DNA of 64,000 bases, taken from Achromobacter insuavis (lineage in GTDB: Bacteria; Pseudomonadota; Gammaproteobacteria; Burkholderiales; Burkholderiaceae_B). The notes below the pieces were generated by a model. That model had not been told where the DNA came from. It was given only the letters and a program-made list of their open reading frames with translations, and searched no databases. Positions 58,993 through 64,000 of this stretch are shown piece by piece. A program made the position numbers and the translations under genes. The DNA is taken from assembly GCF_902859645.1 (NCBI RefSeq), contig NZ_CADIJR010000022.1, positions 1 through 64,000 on the forward strand, given 5' to 3'. The first letter of the stretch is position 1. Every line of letters begins with the position of its first letter.

Positions 58993-60213
58993 ATGTCAAT
59001 AGCCAACCACCCCGATCCCGCGCCCCCGCGCGGCGCCCTCAGCCTGGCCCTGCCGGCCGCGCTGGCGCTGGCCGCCGCCATGGGCATCGGCCGCTTCGCC
59101 TTCACCCCGGTCTGGCCGCTGATGGCCCAGGAAGCCGGGCTGTCGCTGGCGCAGGGGAGCTGGCTGGCGTCGGCCAATTACGCCGGCTACCTGCTGGGCG
59201 CGCTGGCCGCGGCGGTGCGGCCGCCGCGCCATCCGCGCGCCATGCTGGCGGTCAGCCTGCTGGCCGTGGCCTTGCTGACGCTGGCCATGCCGTGGGTCCA
59301 CGGCATCCTGGCCTGGAGCCTGCTGCGGCTGGCGGCGGGCTATGGCAGCGCCAGCGCCTTCATCTGCGTGGCCGCCGCGCGTCCGGTCGCGCCCGGCGAC
59401 CCGCGCGCGCCGGCGGTGTCCGCCATCACCTACGCTGGCGTCGGCGCCGGCATCGCGCTGACGGGCCTGGCCTGCCTGGCGCTGATGGCGTCCGGCGCCG
59501 GCGCCAATGCCAACTGGACCGCGTTGGGCGCACTGACGCTGGCGCTGTCGGCGCTGGCCTGGCCGGGCCTGAACCGGCCGGCGCCGGCCCGCCACCTGGC
59601 CGCCGCGCCCGCCCCGGGACGCCTGCCGCCGGGCATCGGCCAACTGGCGCTGCACTACGGCGTGTTCGGCGCCGGCTACATCATTCCCGCCACCTTCCTG
59701 CCCGCCATGGCGCGCGAAATCATTCCCGACCCGGCGGTGTTCGGCTGGGCCTGGCCGCTGTTCGGCCTGGCCGCCGCGCTCTCCTGCCTGGTGGCGCCGC
59801 GCGTGGCGCAGGCCCGCGACGACAAGACCGTGTGGCGCGGCGCGCAGGCCGTGATGGCGCTAGGCATGCTGGCCGTGGCGCTCTGGCACACCATCGCCGC
59901 GGTCATCGTCGCCGCGCTGCTGGTGGGCGGCACCTTCATGGTCATCACCCAATCGGGCATGCTGGCCGCGCAGCGGCTGGCCGGCAGCGCCGCGCCGCGG
60001 GCCGCGGCCGTCATGACGTCGGCCTTTGCCGCCGGGCAGATCATCGGGCCGCTGCTGGCCTCGGGCGCGGCGCGCTGGGGCGCCAGCCTGCCGCAGGTGC
60101 TGGCCGGCGGCGCGGCGCTGCTGGCGCTGTCGGCCTGGCGCTTGGGAAATATCAGCGCCGCGGGCAGGAACGCTGGGCATAATGCGATCGGTTCCCAGGA
60201 ACCATCAAATTAA
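58993..60213 (+). CDS. YbfB/YjiJ-family MFS transporter
   Basis: 406 residues with twelve membrane helices. Family signs: the first helix with MGIGRFAFTPVWPLMAQEAG (residues 30-49), then SANYAGYLLGALAA and YAGVGAGIALTGL. The substrate is unknown; the family is related to uncharacterised drug/metabolite exporters. Regulated presumably by the divergent LysR. The Bug protein gene starts 19 bases after its stop, with its own AGAGGAG. Confidence 0.88.
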   Translation: MSIANHPDPAPPRGALSLALPAALALAAAMGIGRFAFTPVWPLMAQEAGLSLAQGSWLASANYAGYLLGALAAAVRPPRHPRAMLAVSLLAVALLTLAMPWVHGILAWSLLRLAAGYGSASAFICVAAARPVAPGDPRAPAVSAITYAGVGAGIALTGLACLALMASGAGANANWTALGALTLALSALAWPGLNRPAPARHLAAAPAPGRLPPGIGQLALHYGVFGAGYIIPATFLPAMAREIIPDPAVFGWAWPLFGLAAALSCLVAPRVAQARDDKTVWRGAQAVMALGMLAVALWHTIAAVIVAALLVGGTFMVITQSGMLAAQRLAGSAAPRAAAVMTSAFAAGQIIGPLLASGAARWGASLPQVLAGGAALLALSAWRLGNISAAGRNAGHNAIGSQEPSN

Positions 60214-60232
60214 GAGAGAGGAGTCACCCAGC

Positions 60233-61210
60233 ATGAAATCGCTACGCCCCCTGGTCGCCGCCCTGGCCACCTTCGCCGCCCTTGGCGGCACCGCCCACGC
60301 CCAGGCCGCCGACTGGCCCGCCAAGCCCATCACCATGATCGTGCCCTACGCCCCGGGCGGCTTTGCCGATACCCGCGTGCGCCTGCTGGCGCGCAAGCTG
60401 GGCGAATCGCTGGGCCAGCCGATCGTGGTCGAGAACAAGGCCGGCGCGGGCGGCGTGGTCGGCACCAACCTGATCGCCAAGGCGGCGCCCGACGGCTACA
60501 CCATCGGCACCGGCAACCTGGCGCCGATGGCGGTCAACCCGTCGTTGATGAAGGACATGCCGTACAACCCGCAGAAAGACCTGGCGCCGGTCATCCTGAT
60601 CGAGAACAGTCCGCTGGTGCTGAGCGTGAACAACGAACTGCCGGTCAAGACCCTGGCCGACCTGATCGCCATGGCCAAAAAGCAGCCGGGCAAACTGTCG
60701 TTCGGCTCGTCCGGCGTCGGCGGCGCGCACCACCTGTCCGGCGAGATGTTCCGCGAACAGGCCAAGATCGACATCGTGCACGTGCCCTACAAGGGCGGCA
60801 GCCTGGCCGCGACCGACCTGATGGGCGGCCATATCTCGATGATGTTCGAGATGGGCTATTCGGCGCTGCCGGCCATCCAGGGCCAGAAGATCCACCCGAT
60901 CGCGGTGACCTCGGCCCAGCGCCTGGCGGTGCTGCCGGACGTGCCGACCATGGCCGAATCCGGCCTGCCGGGCTTCGAATCGTATAACTGGCAGGGCATC
61001 GTCGCCCCCGCCGGCACCCCGGCGCCCATCATCGCCAAGCTCAACGCCGAGTTCAACCGCATCCTGAAGGAACCCGACGTGCAGAAGGCCATCGCCGACA
61101 CCGGCAGCCAGGCCGGCGGCGGCACGCCCGAGGAATTCGGCGCGTTCATCAAGAGCGAAACGGCCAAGTGGGCGCACGTCATCCAGGCTGGAAACATCCA
61201 GCTCCAGTAA
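60233..61210 (+). CDS. Bug-family tripartite tricarboxylate transporter substrate-binding protein
   Basis: 325 residues from ATG at 60233. Signal peptide to about residue 25; mature part with ADWPAKPITMIVPYAPGGFA, VVENKAGAGGVVG, FGSSGVGGAHHLSGEMF and HVPYKGGSLAATDL, all typical of Bug receptors. These bind small organic acids in the periplasm. No TctA/TctB membrane partners are adjacent, as for most of the very many Bug genes in Bordetella and relatives. It forms a unit with the nitronate monooxygenase gene 19 bases on. Confidence 0.95.
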   Translation: MKSLRPLVAALATFAALGGTAHAQAADWPAKPITMIVPYAPGGFADTRVRLLARKLGESLGQPIVVENKAGAGGVVGTNLIAKAAPDGYTIGTGNLAPMAVNPSLMKDMPYNPQKDLAPVILIENSPLVLSVNNELPVKTLADLIAMAKKQPGKLSFGSSGVGGAHHLSGEMFREQAKIDIVHVPYKGGSLAATDLMGGHISMMFEMGYSALPAIQGQKIHPIAVTSAQRLAVLPDVPTMAESGLPGFESYNWQGIVAPAGTPAPIIAKLNAEFNRILKEPDVQKAIADTGSQAGGGTPEEFGAFIKSETAKWAHVIQAGNIQLQ

Positions 61211-61229
61211 GCCAACCAGGAGTATCCCC

Positions 61230-62297
61230 ATGACATCCCGCCTTTCCGATCTGCTCGAGCTCGACCACCCCATCATCCAGGCGCCCATGGCGGGCGGCGC
61301 GACGACGGTGGCGCTGGTGTCGGAGGCCTCGAAGGCGGGTGTCCTGGGTTCGCTGGGCGCCGCCTACCTGACGCCCGAGCAGATCGAGACGACCGCCGCA
61401 GCGATCCGCGAGCGCACCGACCGGCCGTTCGGCATCAACCTGTTCGCGGCGGTGCCCGAACAGCCCTTCAAGGGCGACGCCAGCCGCATGCTGGCCCTGC
61501 TGGCGCGCTACCACGCCCAGTTGGGCCTGCCGGCGCCCGTCGCCCCCGGCCCGCAGGCCGATCCGCTGCCCGGCCAGATCGAGGCCGTGCTGCGCGTGAA
61601 GCCGGCGGTCCTGAGCTTCACCTTCGGCCGCCTGCCGGCGGACGCGCTGGCGCGCTGTCGCGAACTGGGCATCCTGACGGTCGGCACCGCCACCACCGTG
61701 CGCGAAGCCGTGGCCCTGGAACAGGACGGCGTCGACGCCGTCGTGGCCCAAGGGGCGGAGGCGGGCGGGCATCGCGGCACCTTCCTGGACGATTTCGAGC
61801 ATTCGCTGATCGGCACCATGGCCCTGGTGCCGCAGGTGGCCGACGCGGTGTCGATCCCCGTGATCGCCTCCGGCGGCATCATGGACGGCCGCGGCATCGC
61901 CGCCGCGCTGGCCCTGGGCGCGGACGTCGCACAAATGGGGACGGCTTTTCTGACCACGGACGAAGCCGGCATCGGCGACGCCTACAAGGCGGTGCTGCCG
62001 GCCTCGCGCGCGGAACAGTCACGGGTGACCCGGGCCTTCTCCGGGCGGCCGGCGCGCGGCATCGTGAATTCCTTCATGCGCGACGCCGACCAGATTTCGG
62101 ACGATATCCTGCCGTACCCGCTGCAGAACGCGCTGACCCGGCCGATGCGCACCGCCGGCGGCCAGGCCGGCAACATCGCCGTCCTGTCGCTCTGGGCCGG
62201 CCAGGGCGCGCCGCTGGCGCGGCGGGAGAGCACGGCCGCGCTGGTGGCGCGGCTGGCGCGTGAAACCGCCGCGGCGCGCGGCTGCGGCCCGGCCTGA
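61230..62297 (+). CDS. nitronate monooxygenase-like FMN enzyme
   Basis: 355 residues from ATG at 61230 with CCAGGAG upstream. TIM barrel of the 2-nitropropane dioxygenase/NMO family: HPIIQAPMAGGATTVALVSE near 12-31, GVLGSLGAAYLTPEQI, VVAQGAEAGGHRGTFL near 170, ASGGIMDGRGIAAALALGAD near 210. FMN-dependent oxidation of alkyl nitronates by oxygen protects against propionate-3-nitronate and similar toxins. Co-transcribed with the Bug gene; the link between the two is not obvious. Confidence 0.92.
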   Translation: MTSRLSDLLELDHPIIQAPMAGGATTVALVSEASKAGVLGSLGAAYLTPEQIETTAAAIRERTDRPFGINLFAAVPEQPFKGDASRMLALLARYHAQLGLPAPVAPGPQADPLPGQIEAVLRVKPAVLSFTFGRLPADALARCRELGILTVGTATTVREAVALEQDGVDAVVAQGAEAGGHRGTFLDDFEHSLIGTMALVPQVADAVSIPVIASGGIMDGRGIAAALALGADVAQMGTAFLTTDEAGIGDAYKAVLPASRAEQSRVTRAFSGRPARGIVNSFMRDADQISDDILPYPLQNALTRPMRTAGGQAGNIAVLSLWAGQGAPLARRESTAALVARLARETAAARGCGPA

Positions 62298-62577
62298 CGG
62301 ACGCTGGCGCCGGCGGTTCGGGGGCCCTGGGCGCCTCCATCGATTGTTCCCAATGGCGAAAACACTGTTCCATGGGCAGTCATATCGCACTGCGATGACA
62401 ATTCGTCGGGCTACAATGGCCCCTCGCCGCCGGGTGCGACGGGTCTTTCCTCGTCCCCGGCATATGAGTAACAGGGCGCTTCCCGACGCAGCCCGTCTCG
62501 CTCGCGCCGGCCGGATGACCCGCCCCGCATGAGCGCGGCGGCAGGGCACCCGCCACCGAAACACCCTTTTGTTGCCC

Positions 62578-63414
62578 ATGCCCGATCAAACCCGCAGCAC
62601 CCCGGAATTCGCCCTGCGCCTGGAAGGTGTGGCGCTAGGCTACGGTGATTTCACCGTCTTGCGCGACATTTCCATGGAAGCGCGCTCGGGCCAGGTGGTC
62701 GCCATCATGGGCGGCTCGGGCTCCGGCAAGACCACGCTGCTGCGGGCCGCCACCGGCCAGCTCATCGCGCAACAGGGCACCGTGCTGGCGTTCGGCCAGG
62801 ACATCGCCCGGGCCACGCCCGCCGAACTGCAGTCCCTGCGCAAGCGCATGGGCGTGCTGTTCCAGCAGGGCGCGCTGTTCACCGACCTGAACGTGTTCGA
62901 GAACGTCGCCTTCCCGCTGCGCGAACACACCACGCTGGCCGAATCCGAAATCACCGCCCGCGTGCTCGACAAGCTCGACGCCGTGGGCCTACGCGCCGCC
63001 GCCCACCTGAAGGTGGCCGAAGTCTCCGGCGGCATGGCCCGCCGGGTGGCGCTGGCCCGCGCGGTGGTGCTGGAACCCGAACTGATCCTGTACGACGAAC
63101 CCTTCGCCGGCCTCGACCCGATCTCGCTGGGCATCACCGCCCGCCTGATCCGCAGCCTGGCCGACCGCCTGGGTTGCGTCTCGGTGCTGATCACCCACGA
63201 CGTGCACGAATCGTTCGCGATCGCCGACCAGGTCTACCTGGTGGGGCAGGGCCAGCTCAAGGCCGCCGGCAGTCCCGAGAGCCTGTCGGCCTCGCAGGAC
63301 CCCTACGTGCAGCAATTCCTCAAGGGCGAACCCGACGGCCCGGTCGCGTTCCAGTACCCCGAAACGCCGGCCTTCCAGAAGTGGCTGTCGCAACAACAAG
63401 GGCGCAAGGCATGA
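62578..63414 (+). CDS. mlaF: phospholipid ABC transporter ATPase MlaF
   Basis: 278 residues from ATG at 62578. Walker [12 protein letters not shown] near 46-56, signature [14 protein letters not shown] near 148, Walker [14 protein letters not shown] near 168, as in MlaF proteins. It powers retrograde or anterograde glycerophospholipid transport between membranes with MlaE, MlaD and MlaB. mlaE overlaps its stop (ATGA). The 280 bases upstream hold only a weak promoter-like TACAAT (62412-62417). Confidence 0.95.
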   Translation: MPDQTRSTPEFALRLEGVALGYGDFTVLRDISMEARSGQVVAIMGGSGSGKTTLLRAATGQLIAQQGTVLAFGQDIARATPAELQSLRKRMGVLFQQGALFTDLNVFENVAFPLREHTTLAESEITARVLDKLDAVGLRAAAHLKVAEVSGGMARRVALARAVVLEPELILYDEPFAGLDPISLGITARLIRSLADRLGCVSVLITHDVHESFAIADQVYLVGQGQLKAAGSPESLSASQDPYVQQFLKGEPDGPVAFQYPETPAFQKWLSQQQGRKA

Positions 63415-64000
63415 GCGGATCCAACAACGCCGTGAGCGCGCTGGGCGGCTGGGTGCGCACCCGGATCGCCGGCATCGGCTACTTCACCCGTTTCTTCGGC
63501 GCCATGCTGGCGCGCAGCGGCATCGCGCTGTCGCGGCCGCGGCTGGTGTCGCAGCAAATCCATTTCATCGGCAATTTTTCGCTGCTGATCATCGCCGTGT
63601 CCGGCATGTTCGTGGGCTTCGTGCTGGGCCTGCAGGGCTATTACACGCTGAACCGCTACGGCGCCGAGGAATCGCTCGGCCTGCTGGTGGCGCTGTCGCT
63701 GGTGCGCGAACTGGGGCCGGTGGTGACCGCGCTGCTGTTCGCCGGCCGCGCCGGCACCTCGCTGACCGCCGAGATCGGCCTGATGAAGGCCGGCGAGCAA
63801 TTGTCGGCCATGGAAGTGATGGCGGTCGACCCGATGCGCCGCGTGCTGGTGCCGCGCCTGTGGGGCGGCATCATCGCCATGCCGATCCTGGCCGCCGTGT
63901 TCTCCATGGTGGGCATCCTGGGCGGCTGGGTGGTCGGCGTGCTGATGATCGGCGTCGACGCCGGCGCCTTCTGGTCGCAGATGCAGGGCGGCGTCGATGT
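63411..64000 (+). CDS. mlaE: phospholipid ABC transporter permease MlaE (3' end outside window)
   Basis: The frame opens at ATG 63411 and is still open at the window end, 196 codons visible of about 260. MlaE features: [20 protein letters not shown] near 42-61, [40 protein letters not shown] near 98-117 and the coupling helix [20 protein letters not shown]. Inner membrane partner of MlaF. The remaining mla genes are expected beyond the edge. Confidence 0.95.
   Translation, partial: MSGSNNAVSALGGWVRTRIAGIGYFTRFFGAMLARSGIALSRPRLVSQQIHFIGNFSLLIIAVSGMFVGFVLGLQGYYTLNRYGAEESLGLLVALSLVRELGPVVTALLFAGRAGTSLTAEIGLMKAGEQLSAMEVMAVDPMRRVLVPRLWGGIIAMPILAAVFSMVGILGGWVVGVLMIGVDAGAFWSQMQGGVD

Overview
The window is a high-GC (roughly two thirds G+C) chromosomal segment of a betaproteobacterium. 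Gene content and order (cytochrome oxidase block with DUF2970 and twin-transmembrane genes, PhaM, DUF3717, a Bug-type solute-binding protein, gltBD, mlaFE) point to the Alcaligenaceae, most likely Bordetella or Achromobacter. That placement is inferred from content only. I see no tRNA, rRNA, prophage, insertion sequence or CRISPR array. It is mostly ordinary chromosome with a few accessory modules.

Layout. 0-1.1 kb: tail of an unknown coiled-coil protein and a WG-repeat exported protein. 1.1-9.6 kb: a leftward iron-chelate uptake operon (AraC regulator with Fur box, TonB receptor, FepB-like binding protein, two FecCD permeases, ATPase) that ends in an NTA/EDTA-type flavin monooxygenase. 9.7-14.75 kb: an unknown lipoprotein, then an MTHFR-like protein, a flavin reductase, a core methionine synthase (MesD) and DUF1852 (MesX). 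15-24.7 kb: glmS, an Lrp-type regulator, a glycosyltransferase with UDP-glucose dehydrogenase, an MFS pump coupled to glmU, phaM, a glycine-zipper protein and DUF3717. 24.8-33.4 kb: the aa3-type cytochrome c oxidase genes and assembly factors (SCO, ctaB, ctaA, a second CxxxC protein, SURF1, coxC, coxA, coxB). 33.7-41.4 kb: a NUDIX hydrolase, a large Na+/H+ antiporter, CpdA, a probable small RNA, rpoH under a perfect CIRCE element, a membrane protein and S-formylglutathione hydrolase. 41.6-49 kb: a degenerate REP-transposase relative, then gltBD. 49.1-50.2 kb: a split chromate transporter pair. 50.3-57.3 kb: an NCS1 permease with a split biotin-dependent carboxylase (PxpB/PxpC-type carboxyltransferase, biotin carboxylase, carrier protein), a PxpA/LamB hydrolase and a divergent LysR. 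57.4-62.3 kb: OmpW behind an FNR-type box, a LysR/MFS divergent pair, a Bug protein with nitronate monooxygenase. 62.6 kb to the end: mlaF and the start of mlaE.

How they work together. The strongest functional units are the Fur/AraC-controlled iron-chelate operon, which may destroy its chelate after import; the oxygen- and flavin-linked methionine synthase group; and the seven-gene divergent lactam/urea-like carboxylase island. The rpoH promoter appears to combine a sigma-E-like promoter with HrcA repression. Coordinates of starts were chosen from Shine-Dalgarno sequences, overlaps with upstream stops (ATGA/GTGA coupling is frequent here) and family length.
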